Assembly: GCA_009731375.1 (NCBI GenBank)
Contig: BJOX01000353.1
Span: forward strand, 146,678 to 179,063
From: Paulinella micropora
Lineage: Eukaryota > Cercozoa > Imbricatea > Euglyphida
Length of the DNA: 32,386 nt
Reading direction: 5' to 3'
Below, in pieces: positions 14,189 to 24,532 of this stretch. Below the pieces are notes generated by a model, which worked only from the letters and a program-made list of their open reading frames with translations, made no database searches and had not been told where the DNA came from. Position 1 is the first letter of the stretch; the number at the start of each line of letters is the position of its first letter. Made by a program: the position numbers and the translations under genes.

Positions 14189-14569
14189 CCTCATCACCTG
14201 CTTGAACAATTTGTCAAGGGAGCCAATTGCGGTTTCATTTGCGACCCTGTTATAGTCGCAGACCTTGTGTCGGCAATTGTACGCGCCCGTTTTAGCTCAC
14301 GGTCCAAATTTAGGCCAGAGAAATTTGGCCTGTTTTAGCTCGCCTGTAAGTTAACTTTTTTAGCTCACATATTTTTTGGGATTTTTTCCATGTTCTCCTT
14401 GTTTGCAACGCACTTACACTGCTTCTGAATTGATTTACACTATCCATACCTTAATATTTCCACCATGCTGCGCCAACAAGACATTCTCCTGACACGCGTG
14501 ACTTTCTTGCTTGCTTACTTAACGTTTACAACTCCTCTGGACTACTTGATTACTGTTGTACTGCGACCG
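14189..14569. other. AT-rich spacer, no gene seen
   Basis: Contains the motif TTTTAGCTC(A/G)C twice and TTTTTTAGCTCAC once between 14290 and 14370. No coding signal. Confidence 0.4.
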
Positions 14570-15472
14570 CAATGCTGCCTCACTGCTGCCTCACTACTTC
14601 CTCACTACTGCCTCACTACTGCCTCACTATTGCCTCACTACTGCCTTCCCTACCACCTCACGTCCATATATGACTTTCATCATCGCTTTTAACATTTCCA
14701 CCGCTCCGCAACACTACCGCCACTGCCTCACTACTGCCTCACTACTGCCTCACTACTGCCTCACTACTGCCTTACTACTGCCTCACTTTTGCATCACTAC
14801 TGCATCCCTTTTGCATCACTACTGCATCCCTACCGCCTCACGTCCACATATGACTTTCCTGTTCCCTTTTGTCACTTCTTTCTACCGCTCCTCAACACTA
14901 CCGTCACTTCCTCACTACTGCCTCACTACTTCCTCACTACTGCCTCACTACTGCCTCACTACTGACTCACTACATCGTCATCGCTGCCTCACTATTGCCT
15001 CACTGCTATCTCACATACACACATGACTTTCATCCACGCTTTTGTCATTTCCATCCCTCCTCGAAACTACCACTACTGCCTCAATACTGCCTCACTACTG
15101 CATCACTACTGCCTCACTGCTGCGTCACTACTGCCTCACTATTGCCTCACTGCTATCTCACTACCGCCTCACGTCCACACATGACTTTCACCGCTACTCG
15201 ACACTATCGCCACTGCCTCACTATTGCCTCACTACTGCCTCATTACTACACCCACCTTACATTTTTACTTATCATTGCACTACGACTAGCTTCTTACGCA
15301 ATTCATCCGTCATGCTTACGCTACATTCTTTCTTGAACTAGCATTACTACCTTCCTGCTGCCTCACTACCGCCTCACTACTGCCGTTTCATCCGTCATGC
15401 TTACGCTACATTCTTTCTTGAACTAGCACTACTACCTTCCTGCTGCCTCACTACCGCCTCACTACTGCCGTT
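14570..15472 (+). repeat. 11-bp minisatellite (TGCCTCACTAC)n with ~170-bp higher-order period
   Basis: The unit TGCCTCACTAC, with variants such as TGCATCACTAC, recurs throughout. A unique marker around TGACTTTC, preceded by CGTCCAC or CATACAC, recurs at 14671, 14851, 15024 and 15182, giving a higher-order period of 158-180 bp. The last part, 15304-15472, is two 85-bp copies. Frames across it (Ser-Leu-Leu-Pro-His-Tyr) are repeat translations. Confidence 0.92.
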
Positions 15473-16777
15473 TGCGCCACAGTGCCTTCCTGACACGCCG
15501 CTGTAGGTCATTAAATTCGAATGAGCTGCCTGGCATGGGAAAAAGTGTAAGGGAGCTTGAAAATACGCTAGGGAATGTGTTATGTGCACCTAAAACGCTG
15601 GTGGGGAGCGAAAGACCACAGATTTGCCAGACCCGTACTGAGCGGCACAAGTGGTGACCTGTACAACACAAGGTACTGCAACGCTGCTGGTAGCATGGGG
15701 GCGCTTCCTACTCAGCCTCCGGGGCTATCCGCCATACCCCTCTCACGATTACTTTGCAACATCTTGCCAAGGCGCGGGACTGCGGCAGAAGGGCCCGCCA
15801 GCACTTTTCTGCGCTGCCCCTGTGTACACTGTAGTTGCAATGTCTTGCCTGGGCGCGCAGTAGGTGCCGCACCTTCCAGTCGTTGCCAATGACTGTGCAG
15901 TCTCACATATTAATAAAACCAGCTCTGATATCAACCTATTTAAAATTCAACATAGCCCAATGGGTTCGGTGTCGATGAAAGAACAACAACATTCCAAACA
16001 GTCTAGCCTAGCTGCAGAATGCTCACTTGACACCGACGAGTCTGTCTTAGGTTCCTTGCGCTAGCGTTTCATCGACGCGCGCTTGTTTTTGCAATCAGGA
16101 TGTCGTTTGCCTACGATTTTTTCGCTAAATGAAGAAGTGATTTCAGGTTGGAAAACTAGAGAGGCAGAGAGAGAATATTGGAAGAGTACTTTACAGCTAA
16201 TAATAATGTACTTATATATATATTATTTACATTATTAATAATTTTCTTAGTTTACTGGGTTGATTTAACTTTCAAAAATATTGTATTTAATAAATCATTG
16301 ATGTTAATATTGCTATAACAATAAATGATATTATTAATAACACTACTACTTAATTGCTTTATTCATATTATATTATTCTTAACCTTAATAATTACATTAC
16401 AAAAAAAATGAGAAAGGCCCCATCCTCGCCCTTCCCTGTGGTACACGTCCACGTATGTACGTGCCTCTAAATTTAAACTTAATATGGTGGCACAGGTTAC
16501 CACACACACTCTCTTGCTTTACCTCACTATCTCTCTTCTTCACTCCCTGTCCCTTTTTCTCTCTTGCTCTACCTTTCTTTCTCTCTTCACCCTCCATTAT
16601 TACTTACTTAATATTACTACAGCAATAAAGCTACGGCATGAAACAGTGCTACCCTACGTCTCCTGTGGAGTTCGGCTATATAAGTACTCTAATTCACGAT
16701 TCCTGCAAGACGAACTGACACAATTTTCTCTATATTTTTCCACGTGTCAACTTTCAACAAGAGAATACATACATCCA
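15473..16777. other. Unique sequence, no clear gene; AT-rich centre
   Basis: 15.47-15.90 kb is GC-richer with overlapping frames of 60-105 codons but no recognisable domain. 16.13-16.40 kb is AT-rich with many TTAATA/TATTAA palindromic words. 16.50-16.60 kb is pyrimidine-rich. Confidence 0.4.
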
Positions 16778-17215
16778 TCAACTGGTCATGATGCTGGAGG
16801 CGGTCTGGACAGTCTTGAATCGTTGCCAGGTCCGCGAGGTCAACGTTATATTTTGTGCTTCAAAATCTTTGTGCTCAGGGCCGGTTAAGAGAAAAAAATT
16901 GAGCCTTTCGTATACCTTGAGTAAATATTGAAAGTGTGGATGTTCTGAAGGTTCTGAAGAGTTCAAGGACTCGCCTGTGATACGCAAAACTTCTAAGTTA
17001 CCTACTCGTCTCAAGTGCTCTAGGCCCACAGTCGATATTGTACTCGGCAAATTGTCCACCGACAATTTTTTGAGGAACGGTAAAGATGAAATGAGCTGCA
17101 AACCTTTGTCGCCAAGATCTTGAGCTTCAGTTATCTTTAATTCTTCCAGGTTTGGGCAAACCCTTACGATGTGTTCGATATCATGATTTTGAATAGCAGG
17201 AAGAAGGTTGTGCCC
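16778..17215 (-). pseudogene. Leucine-rich-repeat protein, C-terminal remnant
   Basis: The minus-strand frame reads consecutive LRRs of the F-box/LRR (FBXL-like) type. It includes AIQNHDIEHIVRVCPNLEEL, LGDKGLQLISSLPFLKKL and VGLEHLRRVGNLEVL, then a non-repeat tail ending at the stop at 16778. LRR proteins of this type usually serve as substrate receptors of SCF ubiquitin ligases, but no F-box is present here. The 5' part is missing: in-frame TAA (17216-17218) and TGA (17231-17233) appear as the frame enters the left inverted repeat of the neighbouring element. Either the element insertion removed the 5' end or a deletion did. Moderately sure of the LRR call; gene identity unknown. Confidence 0.6.
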
Positions 17216-17228
17216 TTATTTGAGGGTC

Positions 17229-17476
17229 TTTCAGAAAATAACATTATCGGACAAGGGAACTCCCACTCACTGGTACTTGTGACCGGAGGAGAAATTTTTT
17301 GGAAAGGCAGGATAATTATGCCACCAAACTCCCACTCAAGTTGGCTAACCCCACTTCTGCAGACTGAGTATATGGAGTAGTTTCCAAGGCGGAGCGCCCC
17401 GGATCAAAAATCTTTTTACTCATAATACAAAAAAAAGTTTTCGATCGTATTTCGCTCTTGCAACGGCGCCAAGGCA
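17229..17476 (+). repeat. Left terminal inverted repeat of the 10-kb element
   Basis: It aligns with the reverse complement of 27101-27332 with small indels, at roughly 80% identity by eye. Shared blocks include GACCGGAGGAGAAA, CCCACTCAAGTTGGCTAACC, TATATGGAGTAGTTT, GCGCCCCGGAT and ATAATACAAAAAAA, in the same order, ending at CGCCAAGGCA. Similarity may extend weakly outwards to about 17190. The exact termini and a target-site duplication cannot be fixed by eye. Confidence 0.8.
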
Positions 17477-17824
17477 AAGGTATAACAACATTGCCAAGAA
17501 CGACACCAGCAAAACACTGAGCTCTACGTCTGCGAGGTTGGGCACGCAGCATTTTCTGTCAATATTATACGTTGGAAGCGGGCTGAGCCAAATCCTGGCT
17601 TTGAGATATTGTTTGCATATGTGTCTTATGCACGGATTTGGAAACAGACTGTACGTCAGCCTGCAACAAGTATAGAAGTTCTGCCGCCGCTGCCACTGCT
17701 GTCTCCGCCGCCGCTGCCACTGCCGCTGCGCTGCTACAATTGATTATGCCAGTGTGCGTACGCGATATCGTCGTCTTTTCACAGGTTGCCTTGCTTCAGC
17801 GGACAGTAGCAAACCTTCGGGGAT

Positions 17825-19272
17825 CTATGACAATGTAAACAAAATTAATGAAACACACAGAATTATTACATATACATATATATTCTCATGTTGCGTTACC
17901 CGAGACAGAATCTGACGGACATGATCGTACGGGTTTTGAGGGACAACATTCAACCACGAGATGTCCCTTTCTACCTCGGGATCATCTCTTTCATAAAACA
18001 CCCGGCACACCATCCCTGGTTGACCACCCACGTTCGACCACTTGCGCGCTGTATGTACTCCGTCCGGGCTCCATTCCACTGGCATAGCCGTTACGCGGTA
18101 GTCGTCAACTCGCAGCCACCTTTGCATGACCGGGCACCACACAAATGCCCAGTAATGACCATGACGCAAACTCGAGGACTCATCATGCACCAGGACAGAT
18201 TTTAACCTGTACGGCGGATCTTGAAGCCCTTCTCCTTGCCAAGCAGCCGGGTCCCAGATCTTGTCCTCCTCCGGCACACGCAAAGTCGTCGGCACTTGCA
18301 CTGTTATGATCCATGTGTCGGGGAAAGGGATCCCCGGGAGATCTTCGCCTTGCAGGTACACTCCTCTTTCAATAGTCAATCGCAGCTTCTTGGGCCATCG
18401 GGCTAAGAACGGGACTTTCACCACACGTTCGCGCTGGTTCGGGCCGCAGTGGTTGCAATCGTAATTGTACCTATCCGCTAGCAACTCTGGCATAAACGAG
18501 TGCTTCAACATGTTTGTCACGCTTTGGTCACTGGAACCGTCCCGTGCACGTGCCAGAGTGTACAGACGGTGCAGCACCACCAGACTCGACTCTGGCATCC
18601 ACGGATTCTAAAACATGTTTGTCACGTGAAAGTGGGCGCAGCACCAGACCTCATTGCCCGTGTTCCTCCAGGTTATCTTGGCTGGTAACCCACCTGTGCT
18701 TACCCTGACACTTCTTGCACGCGTACCCTTCAACCATAAACAGTTCCTTGGCTGCAAAGCCTTCGTAAGCCTTGCTACTCGGCATTAGTTTCAGGATGTC
18801 ATGCTGCGTGGGCCTGCCCTCACAATTACTACTAAGCCTTGACATCCAGGAACTTTGGCCCTGTCCCCGTTCCACAGCGCGTGCTTTTTCCAGCATACAT
18901 TCTAGTTTTTCCCATGCGTCTTGCTGGAGCCCAATTCCCTGTACGTTCAAAGCTTTCCATGTTCCATGTGCGTTGACAATCTGGGCCTTGTTTTCACTCA
19001 CGCCATTTACCTGCCCGCGCAGATTTTTCAGGGAACAGTCTGGGCAATTTTCCGTGTTGCATACCTTGCACTGTTGGCCGTTGCGAGAGAACGCAAACTC
19101 ACACTGAGGCATTCAGGCAACAAGTATTCCCTACATTTTTCAGCCCTGCATGAGCAATCACCACAGTCTGGCCCCTGGATGCCGAATCTTGGGGTCGTGA
19201 CGGTGCAGTCCCTTCCGTGCACGTGCCCGCTTCACGTGTCGGTTCTTCTTTTTTCTGCTTCTTTGTATCCAT
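17825..19272 (-). pseudogene. Ubiquitin-specific protease (peptidase C19), catalytic domain complete but frame broken
   Basis: USPs remove ubiquitin from proteins. From the ATG at 19272-19270, a ~40-residue Lys/Glu-rich leader precedes the Cys box GLKNVGNTCCLNAS (catalytic Cys is residue 51). The frame then hits TGA (19101-19099). The next frame (from 19112) carries the second box GLQQDAWEKL and the first zinc pair ACKKC. An intron at 18703-18592 (gt..ag, 112 nt) fits in phase. The last exon has the usual MPELL segment, the second zinc pair CNHC, the LARWPKKLRLTIER strand, the His box RHGHYWAFVW, RVDD, and a closing CRVFYERDD. Every USP core motif is in canonical order. The break lies at a single CAGTG (19106-19102) where loss of one copy of a 5-bp tandem unit would explain the shift. 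The C-terminal ~40 residues after YERDD are not USP-like. It is divergent from the plus-strand gene starting 13-91 bp away. Confidence 0.85.
18592..18703 (-). other. Intron in the USP gene
   Basis: Minus-strand donor GTAAGC follows the ACKKCQ codons. The acceptor CCAG comes before the codons for SSLVVLHRLY. One base before the donor plus two after the acceptor make a Glu codon, so the phase fits. Confidence 0.7.
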
Positions 19273-19362
19273 ACGCTACAAAGCTTGGGCCTGTACAGTG
19301 ACCCAAATATAGGAGAGTCCTATTATAATGTGGCAGACCGTGTGAAGGGTGCTCACGTGATT
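19273..19362. promoter_or_regulatory. Divergent intergenic spacer, putative bidirectional promoter
   Basis: The USP start codon (19270-19272, minus) and the first in-frame ATG of the plus gene (19363) are about 90 bp apart. No canonical TATA box stands out. Inference from arrangement only. Confidence 0.3.
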
Positions 19363-20263
19363 ATGCAGAATAGGTTGCTCACGCACTGTTGGGACAGATT
19401 CAAGTCCTCGATGAAGGGCAAAGTCAGGAACAGGAAACAAGTCCTGGATAAAGAACCTGTTGACGATGTGGGCCTTGAGGTGGATATTCTGCGACGTGCC
19501 ATGATGTGGTCAAGCAAGTCACCTGAACAGAAGGACCGCGAGGTTAATAAAATCAGGGCGCAATATCTGTTGTCAATCCTGGATCATTACCTATCCGTTG
19601 CTAAACCTGCCCCTGCGATGGAGTCAGAGTCAGAGGAGTTATCGGAAGTGGACCTCAGTACTCCGCCAACAGGGGGTGACGTCGAAAAGGCCATAAACGA
19701 ATGGTGGAATATGGTACACCCGAGAACATACGTGAAAGTATGTGACAAGGTGTTGGAACATAAAAGCGCAGGTCCCTTGCCGTATGTGGAGTCGCACTTT
19801 TTGGTTCGGCCTATGTGCTGGTTGCGCTACGACCTGATGATGCCCAAGGCGACGTCGACCCTTTCAGCGAGGAAAGCCAGGGTAAGCAGGTCAAGACATC
19901 CACGTTGCGGTTGAGGCGCCACGAGGCTAACATGTTGAGGTTGGTGCAGCCGGAACAACAGGCACCGTTTGATACCTTTGAAGCAGGTCGGATTGATATC
20001 ATGGTCATTGAATTGCGACAGGCTATGACCGATTACAGCGGGTCCAACGTGGTCCTCGCTGAAAAAACGGCAGTGTACCCGCGGATGTTTCTGGAAGATA
20101 TCATGAGGACCATTTCAACTAATATGAAATCTCCTCCTGGAGCCGCCGAGATTCGTTTGGCACTTGATCACATACAGGAGCAGAACGGTGCATTTAACTC
20201 GGTCTATTCCCAAAGGGTTTATCGCAACCGCGTTTGGCACAAGAAGGACAAGGAGCTATTACT
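19363..20263 (+). pseudogene. Unknown element protein A, frameshifted
   Basis: The frame opens before 19285. The first in-frame ATG is at 19363, and since the USP gene begins at 19272 on the other strand I prefer this start. Visible features are a basic patch (KGKVRNRKQ), a helical region rich in charged residues, and an acidic stretch (ESESEELSEVDLS). Near a T run at 19798-19802 the coding frame shifts by one base: the upstream frame ends in non-coding-like sequence while the second frame continues with LVALRPDDAQGDVDPFSEES and a long charged region to about 20263. It then runs into a poly-G tract and a gap. No family recognised. The conserved reading on both sides of the shift suggests a once-intact gene damaged by an indel or sequencing error. 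Confidence 0.55.
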
Positions 20264-20349
20264 GGGGGGGGGGGGGGGGGGGGGGTNNNNNNNNNNNNNN
20301 NNNNNNNNNNNNNNNNAAAAGGGGGGTTGGGGGGGGGGGGGGGGGGGGT
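20264..20349. other. Poly-G tract with 30-N gap inside the element
   Basis: G run, N at 20287-20316, AAAA, then another G run to 20348. It interrupts the coding region between proteins A and B, so the true junction is hidden. Confidence 0.9.
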
Positions 20350-21136
20350 GAGTTCTTACGGAACCCAACAAGCTCTGGTCTGCGCTGCAGAAGGGAACAT
20401 GACACTGCTCATTCGCCTATGCTCTGTGGGCCGGTGTGTGTTACCACCCTCATGCCAAAGGAAATTGTTAAATGGGCCGATCTTGCCAATTGACACATTC
20501 TTGTATGACGCCTTGTACATGTCCATGCCGCGCGAATGCAAACCTTGTCGCCCGCAGGTGCTCTCATACGAATTGGCAACTGTCCTCTTCTCCCGCCCAG
20601 CCAGGATGCCACGATACATAGAATTTAGTCCTATGCACTACCATCTCATGCTGAACAATGTCATCACGTCTGAGACCTTGAAATTGGACAACAGACGCAG
20701 CTTGAAACCCAGGCTTGTGTGTCGGAAATCATGCATCAAAAAGGGCGAAGAGTTTGGACACTTGTTTGTGCGCCCGCGCGTTGAGGAAGGCTGCTTGATA
20801 CAAGTCCGATTGTGCACAGAACGTCTGCACGAAGAACTCAACTTCCCCTTTCCTGCCCATCACCTGGAATCCGAGAAGGTCTCATTCGACCAAGAGGTTA
20901 CTAGGATGCATCATTACCACGTTGTGATTGTACCCGCGCACTGGTGGCGCTTCCTACAATTTTCTTCTAACGCAAACCTAGCTAACGCTGATTTTTGTTT
21001 CGGACAAGCGTTTGTCGACACAAGCCCGGAAAGCTGGGAAAGTAAGTACCCGACAATCACAGGCAGCTGGAACCAGCTTACGCCCTCGCAAGAAGGCGCA
21101 TGGGCATCACCACATGAAAAGGGGTTCTTTTTGTAA
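20350..21136 (+). CDS. Unknown element protein B (partial)
   Basis: An open frame of about 260 codons follows the gap and ends at TAA 21134-21136. It contains MPRECKPCRPQVLSYELATV, a Cys/Lys-rich patch (CRKSCIKKGEEFGHLFVRPR) and a motif VIVPAHWWRFLQFSSNANLA. The first ~50 residues after the gap have rival frames and are uncertain. The same frame resumes immediately after the TAA as the cysteine-module region, so B and that region may once have been one protein. No known family recognised. Confidence 0.55.
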
Positions 21137-22853
21137 CTTCGAGCGTTGAAACGTATCGAACAAGGCAAAGAAGTGATTGTTCACTGGAAACCTACACGTT
21201 CGAGTCGGCAGTTCTGCATCACAGGCGCGTACCCAGATTTATCACCGTATATTTCGCGCGAGCAGTGTGGTCGAGGGGTTTCCAGCAACAGTAGCGGCAA
21301 GAGCAATCCACCACAGCCGAGCGCAAGCAGTAGCAGAAGCAGCAGTAGTGCTAGCACGTTCACCAGCAACAGCAACAGTGCAGCGTTGCCCAGTGCTAGT
21401 AGCAACAGCAGCAGTTCAGTATCCACTATTTGTAGTAGCAGCAACAGCAGCACACCCCCAGCTACCAGCAGCAAGACCTCTCAGCCGCCGACCAACGCCA
21501 GCAGTAACGACAGCAACCGAAGTAGTAGCAACAGCAGAGACCGTGGCCACCTGGGACTATGCGGAAAATGCGACCGGTTAGGTTGTAAGAGCGCGATGCG
21601 GGCAGAATCTTACAACTCCGACGTGATCTATTGTAGCGAACCGACCTGTTTCAACCGCAATTGCAGGAAATTCGATGCAGATGCGACAAATAGACAAGTT
21701 TTTGAAACGCACTTCGAGTGGCTGCTACAAATGAAGTACGGACCAATTCCAACTTACTGTCTCGCAAAAAAGGACAGGTCCGACGCTCCAAACTACAGCA
21801 CACCCCGCCCGAACGAAAGCAGCAGCACGACTAACGCAGGAAAACAATGGGTGGCGGTAATTTGGGTCGATCAAGAGAATTGAGTCAATTTCTGACGAAG
21901 ACTCAGCGGCCACTCCAAACTACAGCACACCCAGCCCGAACGAAAGCAGAACAAGCGCAGGAAAGCAAGAGGTGGAGGAAAGTGGGGACGATGAAGAGAA
22001 TTCTGGCGAAGACTCACCGGCCTCCCGCGTCACAAGTAACAGATGGCGATGGCACCCAGTCTAGGAAAATATTAAATGCCCACGCTGCAGTAATATCTCG
22101 ATGTCTATGCCTGCGTTTGGAGGCGATTTGGTATACTGCAGGATCCGTAGTGTGTGTCCCTACCGACATTGTCGAAGGTGCGGACGGGACGTGACAGACA
22201 GTGACGACTTACTGTCTCACTTTCACCGGGTCGATCTCTTCTGGCCAGGGCCACTGTTTTGCAAAATTTTCGAGGAGTCCGTACCTTTCGGAATGCAACC
22301 GTTGCACACCGGACAAAGAATAATGATGCTTGGCTCCACTTCGCTCAATCCAGCGTGGGAAGAATCGCTAAGAATACGAGGTAGATCAAACTGCTGGAAA
22401 AATTTACGGGAAATAGAAGATTTGGAGTGGCGCTTGATGCGGCCATGTGTCAAAGCATCCCTTGCAAAATGCGATGTGCTTCCCAATGGCAGAAACAAAA
22501 CCTGCATACTACCAAATGAGAGTCGTCAGCAGGTGAGCTGCGCAATACCTACTTGTAAGCGCCCAGAATGTAAACGTGGTATCAATATACACGACTGGGG
22601 CCGTGATGGAAACGTATCCTGGTTCCAAGAAATCCGCCAACTAGGGAGTGAGACATCCATTATGACATCTTTGGCTCTCATGGTTTATTGGGGGCGTGTC
22701 CGCCCACGCTGTGCTTTTGGTTTGTACATATCGGCTCTGACGATTTCAGATGTAGACGACGCATCCCGTCACGCAGTAGCGGGCATGACAGGATTTGAAA
22801 ACGCTTGCTTCCTGGATGAATTTGGTGCATACACGTTTAGCATTTTGCCATAG
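21137..22853 (+). pseudogene. Protein with three related cysteine (zinc-like) modules
   Basis: Downstream of the TAA the same frame gives a Ser/Asn-rich linker (AGC-type codon runs, about residues 45-130 of the 21146 frame). Module 1 follows, with CGKC and later YCSEPTCFNRNCRKF. A frameshifted tandem duplication (21784-22021) comes next. A second frame opens near 22066 with module 2 (KCPRC, then YCRIRSVCPYRHCRRCG, then an SHFH pair). Module 3 lies near 22460-22580 (LAKCD, then SCAIPTCKRPECKRG). The shared pattern is C-x4/5-C-x4-C-(R/K) after a more distant Cys pair, similar in layout to IBR/RING2-type zinc ribbons of RBR ubiquitin ligases. That resemblance is by eye only. The frame ends at TAG 22851-22853. 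The setting beside USP and Ulp1 genes makes a ubiquitin-pathway role attractive but unproven. Confidence 0.55.
21784..22021 (+). repeat. 127-bp imperfect tandem duplication in the cysteine-module gene
   Basis: CTCCAAACTACAGCACACCC begins at 21786 and is matched at 21913, and both units end GAAGACTCA(G/C)CGGC. Unit 1 is frameshifted near its middle. Unit 2 encodes an acidic linker (VEESGDDEENSGEDS). Confidence 0.85.
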
Positions 22854-23282
22854 GCGGCAAAATGCGACAGGCTAACATTGTGTGCTTGTTGCTGAGGCAC
22901 AGGCGTATTGGAATCGTGGGGATCGTGACAAAGATATGTGACTTCTTGTGAAAGTATCGTGAAATATGTGAACATGTGGCTCTCTGGGATTTGGCGACGC
23001 CTGATTGCTAAAAGAACTGTTCATACACCTGTTGGTGGCATAGATTTGTCGCAAGTTGTGAAAACTGGCTCAGTCATTGCTGCTAAGACAATTGTCAGTG
23101 TGTCTCTCTGCGCATTGATACGTTGCGAATAGAGTGATTTCGAGAAAGCTAAACTTGTAAAAGACTTGTTCCTAGTACAGTAACTATGAGGCACTCACTG
23201 CTACTGTGATTTATTAAATTGTTGGTGCAGGTGAACACAATGTAATTAGCTCCTGACTTATAGAATGTTGTCGGTTTGCATA
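22854..23282. other. Spacer before the Ulp1 gene, possible uncalled 5' exon
   Basis: A frame at 22938-23132 could be an exon but has no family motif. A plausible acceptor, GCATAG, ends just before the first Ulp1 exon. Confidence 0.3.
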
Positions 23283-23365
23283 GGTGTCAAGTCATCTGTA
23301 CCTGACCAGACGCGCATGTTCAAAAATATTGATATCCGTGATGTCCCTTGCGGAGAAGTATGAGC

Positions 23366-23409
<44 letters not shown>

Positions 23410-23438
23410 TGTTTGTGTCTGTGTCTGTGTCTGTGTGT

Positions 23439-23482
<44 letters not shown>

Positions 23483-23515
23483 TGCGTGTAGTGTGTGTGT
23501 TAAGTGTATGCAGTA

Positions 23516-23551
<36 letters not shown>

Positions 23552-24520
23552 TAAAAAACAAGATCGTTTTTTATTACTAGCTGATGCTTGGTGAGTGCAG
23601 ATCCAAGATATAAAGAAAGGGGGTCTCATGAAAGATAAGCTCAGCAACTGGTTACTAAAAACTTTTGCAAGGCGCTACATAGAGTCGATGAATGCAGTGC
23701 ACATCTTCAATACATATTTCATTCCACACCTGATTGCAGCTGCTTCAAATGCAAATGTTATTCCCGAAGCCTTGGTCAGCAAGTGGGTCAAGCAACCAGC
23801 ATTGTACGTCACGCCCCAGCCTGACATTGATTGGACAATTTTGTGCTGTGATTTGGTAACACTGATTAGTTGTTTGCGAAGTTAGATTACATGCAGATTT
23901 GGATTTGTTCAGTGGTTGCTCTGGAAATAGGTTGTTTAGCAAAGACCATCTCCTGATTCCCTGTCACATTCCTGAACCAGGAGATCCGACAGGCTATGGC
24001 CACTGGATTCTCTTTCTTGTATGGAAGCTACGGCACTTTGTCTTAGGTACAACACGTGAAAACTGCAACGAGACTGCTAGCCATGGACCGCATCCACCAG
24101 CTCTGGTGCTGCTTGACTCTTGCAACGAGTTGCCCTCATTGATAGCTCGCGAGCAAAGATCGGGAGCTTGGCCTGATGATCACGAGTACACACGAATAGG
24201 GAGCTTCATACTGCTGCATGGAATAGTTTGACAAAGTCGCTAAAAGCGCATCAGTACGGCGTTCCTGCCTCATCTGACCCTGACTTCATATCAATGCGTC
24301 GATTAGCTGTGAAGGTATGCAGTAATAGGCTATGATTGTATCGTTGCATGCTTGCTTATATCAGATATGCGGTATGCCCGTGATAGGTGCACCCACAGTC
24401 AAACGCCATAGATTGTGGTTATCACATGACAAAGTTTATTGACTTGTTTTTGCAAAAACATGCGGACACGAACTTTTACGGACAAGAGCATGGCGTCAAG
24501 GTCCTTAATATCGTACATAA
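23283..24520 (+). pseudogene. Ulp1-type SUMO/ubiquitin-like protease (peptidase C48)
   Basis: Ulp1-family proteases cleave SUMO and related modifiers. Exon 1 ends MFKNIDIRDVPCGE, joined in phase across a 243-nt intron (23358-23600) to GGLMKDKLSNWLL, the usual start of the fold. Next come MNAVHIFNTYFIPHL and a Trp-containing helix. Past an unresolved junction near 23856-23912 is LFSKDHLLIPCH followed by the catalytic His in GHWILF (His codon 24001-24003). The Asp is in LVLLDSCN (24115-24117). After a frame slip near 24225 and an intron at 24315-24386 (gtatgc...gatag, in phase), PQSNAIDCGYH gives the oxyanion Gln and the catalytic Cys (24414-24416). All four expected active-site residues are present in order. 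It runs on towards the acidic segment and integrase, so it may be the N-terminal part of a fused transposase. Confidence 0.8.
23372..23550. repeat. (GT)n/(GA)n microsatellite within a Ulp1 intron
   Basis: About 160 bp of GT with GTAT and GTCT variants, then a short GA run. It lies between donor GTATGAG and acceptor GTGCAG, so it has expanded inside an intron. Confidence 0.85.
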
Positions 24521-24532
24521 TAGTTACTTCAG

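Noticed and set aside
20164-20493. Rival frame just after the poly-G gap (ending near 20493)
   Set aside because: It stops quickly, while the frame ending at 21136 stays open for about 260 codons. The first ~50 residues remain ambiguous.
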